The notes beneath the pieces were generated by a model that searched no databases, was not told the origin of the DNA, and saw nothing but the letters and a program-made list of their open reading frames with translations. A stretch of DNA of 64,000 nt from the NCBI GenBank assembly GCA_963082875.1, contig OY720098.1, positions 13,888,001-13,952,000 on the forward strand, written 5' to 3'. Positions 10,820 to 20,635 of the stretch are shown one piece after another. Source of the stretch: Corella eumyota (lineage: Eukaryota; Chordata; Ascidiacea; Phlebobranchia; Corellidae). The position numbers and the translations under genes were made by a program. The first letter of the stretch is position 1, and each line of letters opens with the position of its first letter.

Positions 10820-13320
10820 TACAGAACAAGATTGGCCTAATTTATGGTTTCATCGTTTCCTTGAGGAAATTTTTAATGTACAAACATCTGCATTCAAAAT
10901 AAATTTATCCTATGTATTTATTTTAGAATCACCTATAACTCAAAATCAGCGCTATTTTCATGCATCGATAAATAATGCGAGTGTACTTGAAACTTCTGTT
11001 CTTATCGAAAATTTAGAGGATTTTCATGAATTTATTCGACATAGTTTTCACTTTGACATATTAAATTGGGCTATACTTCAGAGACCTAATTCCAGTTTTG
11101 TCGTTACAAAAGTTACAAAATTTCACTCTACGTATATCCAATTCGAAATTTATTTATCGGTCACCCGACTGTATACCGAGTTATCTACTAAGCAATCGTT
11201 TTTTACTTTCTTTAACAGCTAATAGTCAAAAAAAGTTCGATGACAACCTATGTTTATTTCGTGCTATTGATTGTTTTATATCCAAACGTAAGAAAGCATC
11301 GGAGATAAGAGTAACATATCTTTTAAAAAAATATTCAACGAAATCTAGAAATAGTTTCCCTGGTATTCAAATTAAAGATTTACCACAAATTGAAAAACTT
11401 TTTAAGTTAAATATTCAAGTTTATTTGAAACTACCAAACACTAACACAGAACTAATTTATCGCAGTCGACGTGCGATGTTTAACAAAAATGAGGATATTA
11501 TGTATTTGAATTTATATGAAAATCATTTAGTCTTGTTACAAATCATATTAAATTCTGTAAAGGATTTGTGTGTCGTAAGTGTTTGAAGGTATGGATTTCA
11601 ACTTATGCACTCACCAAACATAAAAAAATCAAAACTGTTCACTCAATATTAAATTCAAGTACCCAGGTGGAGTTTTTCGTTTACCCAAAACGATATTCTC
11701 GCAATTACTTGAATATGGAATTAAAGTTGAAAGAGATTTACAGTTTTAAATTTTTCGTGCATGTTTTGATTTTGAGACATATTTTAGTAAAAATGATATA
11801 CCAAAACAAACGGAAAGAACGACATGGATAGTAAAACATGAAATTCTTTCAGTAAGCATTTGTTCAAACGTAAATAACTTCACAAAACCACGTTGTTTTG
11901 TTTCAAACGGTAATTCTGTTGAACTAAGTAACGAGTTTTTTTCTTACCTTACTCAAATACAAAAAACAGCGCTTCAATTATTGCTTAAAAAATTTAAAAA
12001 AAATTTTATTCAAATAGAACAGCAATTGAATTATTTAATGCAAAGAGAAGACTCAGATGCAAATATTACTAAACATCCACTTTTCATTCTTAAAAAACAA
12101 TTATTGAATCGAATTACTGTGTTACCAATTTATTTCTTTAACGGAGGTTCCTATGACCCACAGGTAGCAAAACGATATATTTTTGGTTATATACTTAAAA
12201 ATGATAAGTTACAGTATGTCATCAAGAAAAGCGAATAAATACATGCAAATCAAAACCAATCGATTTAATTTTCTAGACATCGCAAATTTTCTCGCTGCAA
12301 ATTGTAGTTACAAAAAATATTTAAAAGCTTTTGAAATCGAAGAACAAAAAGGATTTTTTCCATATGAATATCTTACATCAATTTCGAGGTTAAACGAAAC
12401 GAAATTACCGAAATACAAAGAGTTTTTCAGCGAATTAAAATGTTCCAATATTACTCCGCAGAAGTACGAGTCATGTCAAAATGTATGGAAAACTACAAAT
12501 ATGAAAACGCTTAAAGATAACCTTGTTTATTACGACAATCTCGATACATATCCAATGTCATTAGCTTTACAAAAGCAAATTGATTTTTATAAAAACCGAT
12601 ATGGGTGACTGTGTAAGCTTACCAAAACTTGCTTTACAAATGATTATCAAAAGTATGCCGAAAGATACGTTTTTTGCTTTATTCGATGAAAACATAAACA
12701 TATTTTTCAGCTTATAAAACAACAGTTGAGAGGAGGTTTAGCTATAACTTTTAACCGTAAACAAATTGTTGGAGAATCATTAATTCGTGAACAAGACTAT
12801 AAAAGCAAGGACAAGATCTGTCAATTTATTTCTGCGTTAGATGCAAATTCACTTTATTTATTTTGTCTCGGAAAGTTGATGCCTTTTGGGACATTTGTTA
12901 GTAATACTTTAAATAATAACAATACTTTTGATCGAGAAAATTCTTAGCTATATGGTGAAATGGCCACGTGTTGGATTGATTATATTGCTTTTAAAGAAAA
13001 ACGTTTTATTCAACATAAATATAATTTAGGTGAAAAGTCCATCGGTTTGCGAAATTATTTTGTAGATGGTTTTTCACAAGCAATTAATAATGAAAAAAAA
13101 TCAAAAATTTACGAATTTCACGGTTGTTTTTGGCATAAATGTCTGTGTATGTTTCCTCTGGAGGGTTTTGACGAAAAAAGTAAAATAACATATGAACAAA
13201 TTCGTACACGAATAGTAGTAAAAAACACTTACTTGGAAAAACATTTGGGTCTGCCCATTTTCTATCCCAAACGAAAGGTTTTAGCCGACAGAATTCAAAC
13301 CCTCCCGTTGGATTTGTGAT
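10820..13320 (+). pseudogene. polB: Polinton protein-primed DNA polymerase B, broken
   Basis: Several neighbouring open pieces in different frames carry signatures of a protein-primed family B DNA polymerase. They include an exonuclease-type segment with an FDFETYF-like motif near 11745-11790, conserved Polinton polymerase segments at 11981-12608, and a polymerase-domain motif (DANSLYLFCLGKLMPFG) near 12840-12895. A further conserved segment follows at 12960-13319. The upstream piece from about 10830 (EQDWPNLWFHRF) resembles the N-terminal part of Polinton polymerases. In an intact element this enzyme copies the element DNA. This copy is broken, with at least four or five breaks, and cannot be functional as it stands. 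Confidence 0.8.
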
Positions 13321-13329
13321 CGCGCGAGT

Positions 13330-13769
13330 TTTACAATGGGTTACCCGAAGCAAGTCATTTCGATGCGCAAGAACGTACTTTAGTTATTATCGATGATTTG
13401 ATGGAACAGTGCAACTCCAGTGTATCTTTATTATTCACCCAGCGCTCACATCACCTAAGTATTAGTGTCGTGTACATTGTGCAAAATTTGTTCGATAAAG
13501 GCAAGCATCATCGTGTGATTAGCCTTAATTCTCATTACCTAATCGTTTTTAAATCACCCTGCGACAACAGTCAAATTATGCATCTTGCTAAACAAATCTA
13601 TCCGAAGAAATCGCAAGCAGTAGTCGAGGCTTTTCAAGATGCCACCAGCAAGCAATACGGTTATTTGTTATTCGATTTCAAACAATGTACGCCCGAAAAA
13701 CATCGTTTACGCACCAATATTTTTCCTGGTGAAACTCAGTATGTTGTATATAAGTATGTGAAACGTTGA
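13330..13769 (+). pseudogene. Polinton packaging ATPase, C-terminal part
   Basis: This is the FtsK/HerA-type ATPase of Polintons, which pumps DNA into the capsid in related viruses. The Walker B motif is visible as TLVIIDDLM near 13377-13403. It is followed by FTQRSHHLSISVVYIVQNLF, a strongly conserved part with the sensor-like Gln residues, and then by the LNSHYLIVFKSPCDNSQI stretch. The C-terminal end closes with a stop at 13767-13769. The N-terminal portion with the Walker A loop is not recognisable, so the gene looks incomplete. It lies directly downstream of the polymerase region and just before the small conserved genes. Confidence 0.8.
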
Positions 13770-14131
13770 AACGTGATTATTTTTCGTTTTACTTTGGAAA
13801 TGGAACAATGTCAAAACGTTTAGCCAAGCACGCAAGTGTATTAAAAATACTCGCAAATTCTCCCGCTCCGGCACAAAAGCGATACGTTTCTGCAGCGGAA
13901 CCGGATCTGATTAACTGTTTGTGTGAATGTGCAAAAAATATCTTACACGGAAGCGTTAACCTGGATGAAAAAAATAAAAAAAATAAAAAAAACACAGAAC
14001 AAAATTACGTTTTGTCGTTAAAAAGAAAGCTAGCCTTAAAAACAAGCGAAAAACTTTTCAAACGGGTGGATTTATTGGTGCTCTTCTTTCCGCAATCATT
14101 CCGGCAATTGGCGGTCTACTCGGTGGAATAA
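13766..14131 (+). CDS. Polinton-associated small basic protein
   Basis: The open frame is 121 codons. The likely start is the internal Met near 13808 (MSKRLAKHASVLKILANSPA), because similar Polinton proteins start this way. The middle part (DLINCLCECAKNILHGSV) and a basic Lys-rich stretch are typical of a small protein found next to the ATPase in many invertebrate Polintons. A glycine-rich hydrophobic stretch follows near the end in relatives. Its role is not established; a core or virion-DNA protein is the usual guess. Part of the tail looks disturbed, so count about one break. Confidence 0.6.
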   Translation: MKRDYFSFYFGNGTMSKRLAKHASVLKILANSPAPAQKRYVSAAEPDLINCLCECAKNILHGSVNLDEKNKKNKKNTEQNYVLSLKRKLALKTSEKLFKRVDLLVLFFPQSFRQLAVYSVE

Positions 14132-14138
14132 CCAGGAC

Positions 14139-14714
14139 ATGAATTCGATTTCAAAACTGGCTTTGATCGATCCGCGCATGTTGCAAAATGCGGTCACCCC
14201 AACTCACTCACTTATGTCGAAGCTTGAACGCGATATGGCAGAAATCACAGAAAGCAAAGAAATGACTGTAAAGCAAAAAGTTTCAGCTTATAATCAAAGA
14301 CTTCAACAGTACTTGACATTCAAGGAGCAAACCGAAGCACCTATTCCTATTAAAATAGAATCGGTTCCTAAACCGAGCTTGGATTTAGAAAACAAAATTT
14401 TGAAGGCGTTACCTCAAAGCTTAAAAGCAAAGGGAAGTCGCGTACTCAATGTTATAAAGACCTCACCTCGTTTAGGTTGGAATCCGGAAGGTCGCTTGCT
14501 ATACAATAACATTTCGATACCCGGCAGCGATATCAGTGATTTAATTGACGATGTGTTAAAACAACGAAAAAACAATTCGATAGGATCCGAGCATTTGTAC
14601 AAGGAATTTGAATTGCAAGGCCTAACAGATATCGTATCCAACAAACATAGAATAGCACAAACAAAGAAAAAAAATACCAGAACTAAGCCTACTAAACGAT
14701 GGCTCCCCTACTAA
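14139..14714 (+). CDS. Polinton conserved protein, unknown role
   Basis: The frame is open for 191 codons. It starts at MNSISKLALIDPRMLQN, continues with a helical segment (KLERDMAEITESKEMTVKQK), then a conserved core around residues 100-150 (GWNPEGRLLYNNISIPGS, then DLIDDVLKQRKN), and ends in a basic tail. A protein of this layout is commonly encoded between the small basic gene and the integrase in invertebrate Polintons. I do not know its function. It overlaps neither neighbour and looks whole. Confidence 0.65.
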   Translation: MNSISKLALIDPRMLQNAVTPTHSLMSKLERDMAEITESKEMTVKQKVSAYNQRLQQYLTFKEQTEAPIPIKIESVPKPSLDLENKILKALPQSLKAKGSRVLNVIKTSPRLGWNPEGRLLYNNISIPGSDISDLIDDVLKQRKNNSIGSEHLYKEFELQGLTDIVSNKHRIAQTKKKNTRTKPTKRWLPY

Positions 14715-14718
14715 AAAA

Positions 14719-15351
14719 ATGAAGAGTGTTTACTACGATCCCTCAAAATCGGGAGGTTTTGGTGGAATTAATGCTTTGGCACGGAGCAGTAAAGTCACTA
14801 AAAAACAAGCAAAAAAATTCCTTTTGAAGCAGGACGTTTATACATTACCTCGCCGTTCTCGAAAGTTTTACCCACGACGAAAAACAATTGTCTTTGGTGA
14901 AAACAAGCAATACCAAATCGATTTAATCGATCTCACAAAACTCAACAAGCACAACGACAATTTTAAGTTTATTTTAACGTGTATCGATGTTTTTTCAAAA
15001 TTCGGTTATGCTTTCCCGCTGAAAAATAAAACAGGTGTCTCAACGAGCAAGGCTTTCGAAAAGGTTTTAAAAGAAAGAAATATCGAAAAAGTTTCTTTTG
15101 ATCGGGGTACAGAGTTCTATAACAAAACTTTTCTGAAATTACTAAAAAAGTGTAACGTCGAGTCGTTCTCAACACAAGACTATACAATTAAGGCATCGGT
15201 GGTAGAACGCTTTAATTTAACTATTTTAACAAAACTCTACAAATACTTTACGCACTCTGGTACATTTCGTTTTATCGAAGTTTTACTAAAATTCCTCGAT
15301 GCGTACAATCAAAGCAAACATAAGGTACAGGTTTTGCACCTGCGCAGGTAA
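14719..15351 (+). CDS. Polinton integrase (RVE family)
   Basis: This is a retroviral-type integrase catalytic domain, which joins element ends to host DNA. The acidic triad is visible: Asp in YQIDLIDLTKL (about residue 66), Asp in SFDRGTEFYN (about 121) and Glu in ASVVERFNLT (about 157). A basic N-terminal stretch of about 60 residues precedes it. The frame stops at 15351, but the C-terminal part and a chromodomain continue in the next open region, so this gene counts as broken, with about one break. Six-base target duplications are known for this enzyme family; none could be confirmed here. Confidence 0.85.
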   Translation: MKSVYYDPSKSGGFGGINALARSSKVTKKQAKKFLLKQDVYTLPRRSRKFYPRRKTIVFGENKQYQIDLIDLTKLNKHNDNFKFILTCIDVFSKFGYAFPLKNKTGVSTSKAFEKVLKERNIEKVSFDRGTEFYNKTFLKLLKKCNVESFSTQDYTIKASVVERFNLTILTKLYKYFTHSGTFRFIEVLLKFLDAYNQSKHKVQVLHLRR

Positions 15352-15446
15352 ACGAAGATAATCGAGAAGAAGTATGGTTTAACTTATACGAATCGAATTC
15401 AAAATCTAATAAAAAACCACGTTTACGTGTTAACACATTAGCTCGA

Positions 15447-16019
15447 GTGAGTCGCCTTCAGAAACGTTTTCAAAAATCTTATCAGCAAAATTTTTCAGAA
15501 GAAATTTTTAAAATAAGAAAAGCTATTTCGGGAAATCCACCATATTACAATCTCAAAGACTTTAACGATGAACCCATCGAAGAGACTTTCTATGAAAAAG
15601 AGATTCTACCAGATATTAAGGACAACACTGTTTTTCTTATTAAGAAAATTGTTTCAACTCGGAAACACAACAAAAAGATTGAATACCTAGTTAAATGGTG
15701 TGGTTACGACGAAAGTTTTAATTCATGGATTTCGAAAACGGACTTTAAACAATATATAAACTCAAACTTGTGTAATGTTTTTTTCATTTTAGTCATAATG
15801 TTATCAAGTGTAGATATCGAAACTGCGAAAGCTAATTCCGCAAATAAATCAAAGCGTTTGGACGTGTTTGTTGCTATTTCACAATTATTCATATTGATAA
15901 TTTTAATCGCAGCCAGTGTCTACAACTTTAACAATAATGCCAGTGTCTACAACTTTAACAAGACTTTCGGGATTCGTTTAACCTTCTCCTCAGAGTGCAA
16001 GTACAAATATTACGAATGA
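15447..16019 (+). pseudogene. Polinton integrase tail with chromodomain
   Basis: The region encodes the C-terminal part of the integrase. After a basic stretch comes a chromodomain (IKKIVSTRKHNKKIEYLVKW, then CGYDESFNSWISKTDF, around residues 67-105). Such domains bind methylated histone tails and steer integration in some Polintons and chromoviruses. The segment that follows (about 15790-15960) is hydrophobic and ends in a short 24-base tandem duplication (ASVYNFNNN / ASVYNFNKT). It overlaps the start of the minor capsid gene in another frame. Confidence 0.75.
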
Positions 16020-16609
16020 ATGAGTTTTACTTAACAATTGCTAGCAATGCTAGTATGGATTATTTTCCGAATAATGTTTTACATCAATTCACAACAAAAC
16101 TGTCTAAACCTATCACATTAGATTCCGATTGGGTTTGTGGACTTAGCGAAATAAGTCTACCGGGGACTTATGCAAATTTAAGTGAGAATGATTGTGAACT
16201 ACGGTATACCAACAATGGAGTGGTTCATGATCTTACACTGCTTACGGGATATTACGACACACCCAGTGCACTTTTTAAAGGTATTGAAGATACTTTTAAA
16301 CGTGCCAACTTATTAAATAGATTTCTTACTCGTAACCACCCCATCACTAAAAGAGTACATCTGTTTGTAAGAGAAGCCGGAGAAATAGAATTATGTAGGG
16401 GTCTTGCCGACTTGTTAGGTTTTACACGTACCACTTTTCCTCCCGGGAATTACTTTTCAATTACTGGGTTGGGTTTACATGCAAAATTGAGTGGTTTATA
16501 TCTGTATTGCGACATACTCAACTATCACGGAGATAAACGTACTCCATTGTTAGATACTATTGGTTTACGGAGTTATAGTACTACACCCATGCATGTACGA
16601 TTCAATTAA
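15995..16609 (+). CDS. Polinton minor capsid (penton-like) protein
   Basis: The likely start is the Met near 16016 (MNEFYLTIASNASMDYFPNN), as in related penton proteins. The motif run FTTKLSKPITLDSDWVCGLS followed by EISLPGTYANL is characteristic of the single-jelly-roll minor capsid protein of Polintons, which would form five-fold vertices. The 198 or so residues are normal for the family and the frame looks whole. It sits upstream of the major capsid gene, the usual order. Confidence 0.75.
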   Translation: MQVQILRMNEFYLTIASNASMDYFPNNVLHQFTTKLSKPITLDSDWVCGLSEISLPGTYANLSENDCELRYTNNGVVHDLTLLTGYYDTPSALFKGIEDTFKRANLLNRFLTRNHPITKRVHLFVREAGEIELCRGLADLLGFTRTTFPPGNYFSITGLGLHAKLSGLYLYCDILNYHGDKRTPLLDTIGLRSYSTTPMHVRFN

Positions 16610-16610
16610 A

Positions 16611-16740
16611 TTCATTACAAGAAAATAAAAAATTTTAATTTCAATACTATTAGTTTTACGTTAACAAATGATATAGGGGAACCAGTATATTTTCTTTCGG
16701 GAAAAGTAATATTGACTCTACATTTTAAACGAATCTCACC
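16611..16740 (+). other. Short spacer with ORF remnants
   Basis: AT-rich spacer between two virion genes. A segment reading like the end of a beta-rich protein (ISFTLTNDIGEPVYFLSGKV, on the plus strand around 16645-16710) follows the penton stop and resembles a conserved small Polinton coding piece. It is too short to classify. Confidence 0.3.
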
Positions 16741-16749
16741 ATCTCTTAT

Positions 16750-17166
16750 GTGATTTTTGAAAATAAAATATATAAAAGAAACAATACTTGTGTTTTTCAT
16801 TTTAGTCTACGCGCATCGTTATGTGAAAGAATGTATCATCACTACAGTCCGCCTTATATCTCTAAAAATAATGTATATGAGAAATATTATGCGCAACAAC
16901 ACGGAAGTGGAATACCAATCTTTACCGGGCAGCGTGTCCAATATGGTTACGGATTAGAATCTATTTTTAGTAGTCTAGGTCGTGCAATCTTACCTATGAT
17001 CAAATCAGGAGCAAAAGTAATTGAAAAACGAGCTCTCACTAGCGGAATTAATTTAACCGGCGATCTAATTCGCGGAGAAAATCTAAAACAAGCTCTTCTA
17101 AAGCACAGTAAGGAAATGGGAAAACAAAAAAGAAACTTTTTTTTCACCTCCTGGTACCCAACATAA
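16750..17166 (+). CDS. Polinton minor virion protein
   Basis: The likely start is the Met near 16831 (MYHHYSPPYISKNNVYEKYY). The central part, GSGIPIFTGQRVQYGYGLES then IFSSLGRAILPMIKSGAKVI, is a highly conserved block in Polintons and some adeno-like elements: a glycine-rich membrane-active-like segment followed by an amphipathic helix. The C-terminal part is Lys-rich. It lies directly before the major capsid gene. Comparison with adenoviral protein VI-like cement proteins is an inference from position and the amphipathic helix. The frame is open. Confidence 0.55.
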   Translation: MIFENKIYKRNNTCVFHFSLRASLCERMYHHYSPPYISKNNVYEKYYAQQHGSGIPIFTGQRVQYGYGLESIFSSLGRAILPMIKSGAKVIEKRALTSGINLTGDLIRGENLKQALLKHSKEMGKQKRNFFFTSWYPT

Positions 17167-17171
17167 AAGAC

Positions 17172-18539
17172 GTGGTGCCAAGCGAAAACGAAACAGTAGG
17201 AAAACTAATAGCAAGGGGAAACGCAGAAAAAAGGATATTTTTGATTAAGATGGCTCTCATTCACCCACTCTCTTGTGACTGCTTGACCTCGGATCTCGAT
17301 CTATTCGGTGTGCCTCCTACTCAGATCTCAATAGACAGTTCAAAAACTATTCAAATCTTACCTCTCTCCGCTTTAAGCGATGATGCCCCATTGGAATTCG
17401 TTTTAAATGGCAGCGGTGAACAATACTTAGACTTAGCCGCGACACGTCTTTTTTTAAGCGCAAAAATACTAAAAAAATATGGAAGTAATTTAAATGCCGA
17501 TCAAGAAGTGGCACCTATTAATTACCTCCTACTTAATACAAAGTTTAGTCAAGTGGATTTGAGTCCAAATGATAAACTTGTTTCACCTAGTTCGAATACT
17601 TATGCATATAGAAGTTATTTGGAAACACTCTTATCTTTCGGAAGAGATGCAAAAGAAACACACTTACAATCTGCCTTGTGGTATGCAGATACGAAAGCAC
17701 AGTTCGATAATTTAGCAAACTCAGGGTTTCGAAAACGAAAACAAAAAGCTGCCTCAAGTGCTTCGTTCGATATGCTCGAAAAACTTCATCTCGACTTATT
17801 CTTTCAACAGCGTCTCATGCTTAACGGGGTCGATTTAAAAATAAAACTTATACCAAACAATAGTAATTTTTACTGCATGGTTCCACAAGATGAGTTTAAA
17901 TTGAAACTAGAAGAGGCTTATTTATTAGTTCGAAAAGTAAAGCTTAATCCTGATCTTCAACTAGCTCATATCAAAACCTTAAATACAAGTACAAAATATC
18001 CCATTCGTCGTGTCGAAACAAAAGTTTTTTCCGCATCCGGAGGAAATTTAAACGCAAACATTCAAAACCTTTTTTTAGGACAAGTTCCTAAACGTATTGT
18101 TATTGGCTGTGTAGATAACATGTCTTTCAACGGAGCAATCAATCGAAACCCTTTTAATTTTAAAAACTATTCGATCAACTACATTGTTTTACACAATGAC
18201 GGTAAAATGATACCCAGTACTCCTTACACTCCAGCATTCAATAGTAATCACTACAGCCGAAGCTACACTTCTTTATTTGACAGTACCGAACAATTTTTTC
18301 AAGACACCGGTAATTGTATCTCTTCAACAGACTATAAATCCGGTTACACTTTGTTTGCTTTTGATTTGAAGGCAGGTGGGTGCACTGCATCCACATTCGA
18401 TTTAATACGACAAGGCTCTGTTCGACTTGAAATACATTTTGAAGAACCACTAGCACACACTATCAACATTATCGTTTATGGGGAATTTGATAATCTCATT
18501 CAAGTAGATAAACATCGAAACGTTATTTTAGATTATTAA
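17172..18539 (+). CDS. Polinton major capsid protein (double jelly-roll)
   Basis: The open frame has 455 codons; the conserved part starts at the Met near 17250 (MALIHPLSCDCLTSDLDLFG). DLFGVPPTQISIDSSKTIQI and YLDLAATRLFLSAKI are hallmarks of the protein often labelled F54H12.2-like in databases, now understood as the Polinton major capsid with two jelly-roll folds. Further conserved points are NPFNFKNYSINYIVLHNDGK near residue 335 and the C-terminal GSVRLEIHFEEPLAHTINII. Length and ends are normal and the frame looks whole. The stop is followed at once by the protease gene. Confidence 0.85.
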   Translation: MVPSENETVGKLIARGNAEKRIFLIKMALIHPLSCDCLTSDLDLFGVPPTQISIDSSKTIQILPLSALSDDAPLEFVLNGSGEQYLDLAATRLFLSAKILKKYGSNLNADQEVAPINYLLLNTKFSQVDLSPNDKLVSPSSNTYAYRSYLETLLSFGRDAKETHLQSALWYADTKAQFDNLANSGFRKRKQKAASSASFDMLEKLHLDLFFQQRLMLNGVDLKIKLIPNNSNFYCMVPQDEFKLKLEEAYLLVRKVKLNPDLQLAHIKTLNTSTKYPIRRVETKVFSASGGNLNANIQNLFLGQVPKRIVIGCVDNMSFNGAINRNPFNFKNYSINYIVLHNDGKMIPSTPYTPAFNSNHYSRSYTSLFDSTEQFFQDTGNCISSTDYKSGYTLFAFDLKAGGCTASTFDLIRQGSVRLEIHFEEPLAHTINIIVYGEFDNLIQVDKHRNVILDY

Positions 18540-18540
18540 C

Positions 18541-18996
18541 ATGTATTCTTTTGAAATCGAGAACATCATTGCTAAAGACCAACAGGCAAAAAAATATTTT
18601 CATGAAGTTTTATCTAGAGATGAAATTAATTTCACAATTGATAAATATCCTGCTTTCTACATTATCAATACAGATGTAAGAAAAAAACTTGGTGCTCATT
18701 GGATAGCATGTTACTTTGACAAAAAACAAAAAGCAGAGTACTTTGATCCTATGGGATTACAACCATTATACAAAGAATTTAATGTATTCTTAAATAAAAA
18801 CAGCACGGGGTGGACTTTCAATTCAAAAACATTACAACATCCTCTAAATACAACATGCGGACATTACTGTGTTTTATATGTGGTGTTAAAAAGTAGAGGC
18901 AAAAGCATGCATACCATTAACAACATGTTCACTGATAACTTAGAGTCAAACGATGAAAAAATTAAAAATATATTATTTAGATGGAAAAAACAATAA
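18541..18996 (+). CDS. Polinton adenovirus-type cysteine protease
   Basis: A 151-residue thiol protease, the size expected for the family. The catalytic His lies in GAHWIACYFD (about residue 59), the acidic residue in AEYFDPMGLQ, and the catalytic Cys in TTCGHYCVLYV (about residue 112). In related viruses this enzyme matures capsid proteins. It starts one base after the major capsid stop and ends just before the right terminal repeat, the usual last position. The frame looks whole. Confidence 0.85.
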   Translation: MYSFEIENIIAKDQQAKKYFHEVLSRDEINFTIDKYPAFYIINTDVRKKLGAHWIACYFDKKQKAEYFDPMGLQPLYKEFNVFLNKNSTGWTFNSKTLQHPLNTTCGHYCVLYVVLKSRGKSMHTINNMFTDNLESNDEKIKNILFRWKKQ

Positions 18997-19000
18997 AAAT

Positions 19001-19414
19001 ATAATTCGTGTGTTTATTATTTATGTTAATAAAACAAAATTGAAATACTTGTTCTATTCAATAAAACTTTAAAACTTTTTACTTACATATAAATAAACTC
19101 GTTTCTATAAACACAAATTTTGCTCACGCGATTTTGTGTCAATAGCGCCATTTAATTATTTTTACACACATTATCTTAAAAATTTCTCTTCATACTCTCT
19201 GTTACCAGCCATTTAACTCCTTTAAACATTTTCCAATAATAAATAATTTTTAAGTACTATCTTACGACACCCATAAATATCGTATAAATCAATTTTCACA
19301 TTTTTTTTAGTTTTCTCTAACGCCACCCATAAATATCTTATAAATCAACTCACACTTTTTAGGACTCTCTTACCCCACCCATAAATCTCGTATGAATCGA
19401 CTTCATCTACTACT
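19001..19414 (+). repeat. Polinton right terminal repeat
   Basis: These 414 bases lie directly after the protease gene and end in cttcatctactact, whose complement AGTAGTAG gives the AG start typical of Polinton termini. They match 2524-2935. Host-like sequence follows from 19415 (cctgtttcgaaaac). Confidence 0.8.
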
Positions 19415-20160
19415 CCTGTTTCGAAAACTTCTCCGTAAAAAAGTTGCGTTCACCGGTTAAATAGCCTCTACTACCATAAAATAAGCGGAATTAAGGATCG
19501 GGGTTCACGACTTGTAGAGTTTTTTGTTATTTAATTTTAATTGTGTTGGTTTACGAAAATGTTATTGACTCCTTATTAACTAGATGGCTAGCTAATTTAT
19601 TGACACTTGGTTGTATAATAACAGTTTACACTTTTTTTTGTTAGTGAAACGGCGTAAACTTGGCGATACATGATTACAAATGCGAATAATCGAAACGATA
19701 ACTATAGTTTTAACACATAATTTTTATCCGACTCAAAATAAAGCTAAATAAATCCAACTATATATAGACAATCTAATGACTCAAGTTAAGGAAACAAGTG
19801 ACGTGTCACGCGATATAAAACGATAAATGATTGACAGCACATTCCGAAGTTTATCCATAAACACATTATTCGTGTTTTCGTGAAGCTAAATGCTTTCTGG
19901 TGCTCCTTTGCTAACCCCTGATACTGCTGTATATCTTCAGGTTAATTAGGTTCTAACAGATATCGTGATTTCCGCACCAGGCATTGCAAAACAGAGTATA
20001 GTTTGTTTGCAGTTATTAGTCACGTTGATATTTTATTTGCATTGGATAGCTTCACGGTGTCCATACCCATAATATTAAATGTATTTTAATGTGCCGTTTC
20101 TCATATCACTCCGTATCACGTAAAGTTGCGCAAGCAATCAATTCCACAATACCATGATAT
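19415..20160. other. Non-coding stretch
   Basis: No gene, RNA or clear repeat is seen. Base composition is slightly less AT-biased than the elements on either side, so this is probably host flank of the Polinton. Confidence 0.5.
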
Positions 20161-20635
20161 ATAATTTGATAAACAAACAAACAATTTATTTTTAGTAACA
20201 AACAAAAATTTAATTTTTAATTTGTTAATAACATAGTTTATAAATGACCAAAATTTTAAAACCTAATAACAATTTTTAAATTTCAATAAACAAACTCCTA
20301 TTAATTAGTAATAAAAATGTAATTTTTAATCCATTTTTAAGTTATAAGTATCGTAATCTATGACTGACCAAAATTTAGAAACCTAATACTAACCTTTAAA
20401 TAAACAAACACCTACTAATTAGTAATAAAAAATTAATTTTTAATCTATTTTCAAGTTATAAATATCATAATATTATTAATATATAACTAGCCAAAATTTG
20501 AAAACTTAATACAAATCTTTAAATTTTAACAAACAGACACGACACCTATTTATTAGTAATTAGTGATAAAAATTAACCATAATAATGATAATAATAACAT
20601 GTTTCGAAATTAAAGATTTCGAACCATAATAACAT
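20160..20635 (+). mobile_element. MITE-like element, partial copy
   Basis: The right end is the same palindrome type (TTTCGAAATTAAAGATTTCG followed by AACCAT). The body contains about three 110-120-base units with the taaacaaacacctactaatt motif, as in 9240-9610, so it belongs to the subfamily split by the Gypsy element. The opposite end is not recognisable. Confidence 0.65.

Larger units (their letters stand above)
4217..19414 (+). mobile_element. Polinton (Maverick) fossil
   Basis: A roughly 15 kb self-synthesising DNA element with virus-like genes, all on the plus strand: an early small gene (4255-10430), DNA polymerase B (about 10820-13320), packaging ATPase (about 13330-13769), two conserved small genes (13766-14714), integrase and chromodomain (14719-16019), penton-like minor capsid (15995-16609), another minor virion gene (16750-17166), major capsid (17172-18539) and protease (18541-18996). 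The right terminal repeat is 19001-19414 and ends in ACT, the complement of the AGT start typical of the family. The left terminal repeat is not in its expected place; a copy lies at 2524-2935. A MITE and, inside it, a Gypsy element interrupt the early region. The element looks broken, with at least half a dozen breaks, most of them in the polymerase region. The late genes are largely open. Confidence 0.9.
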
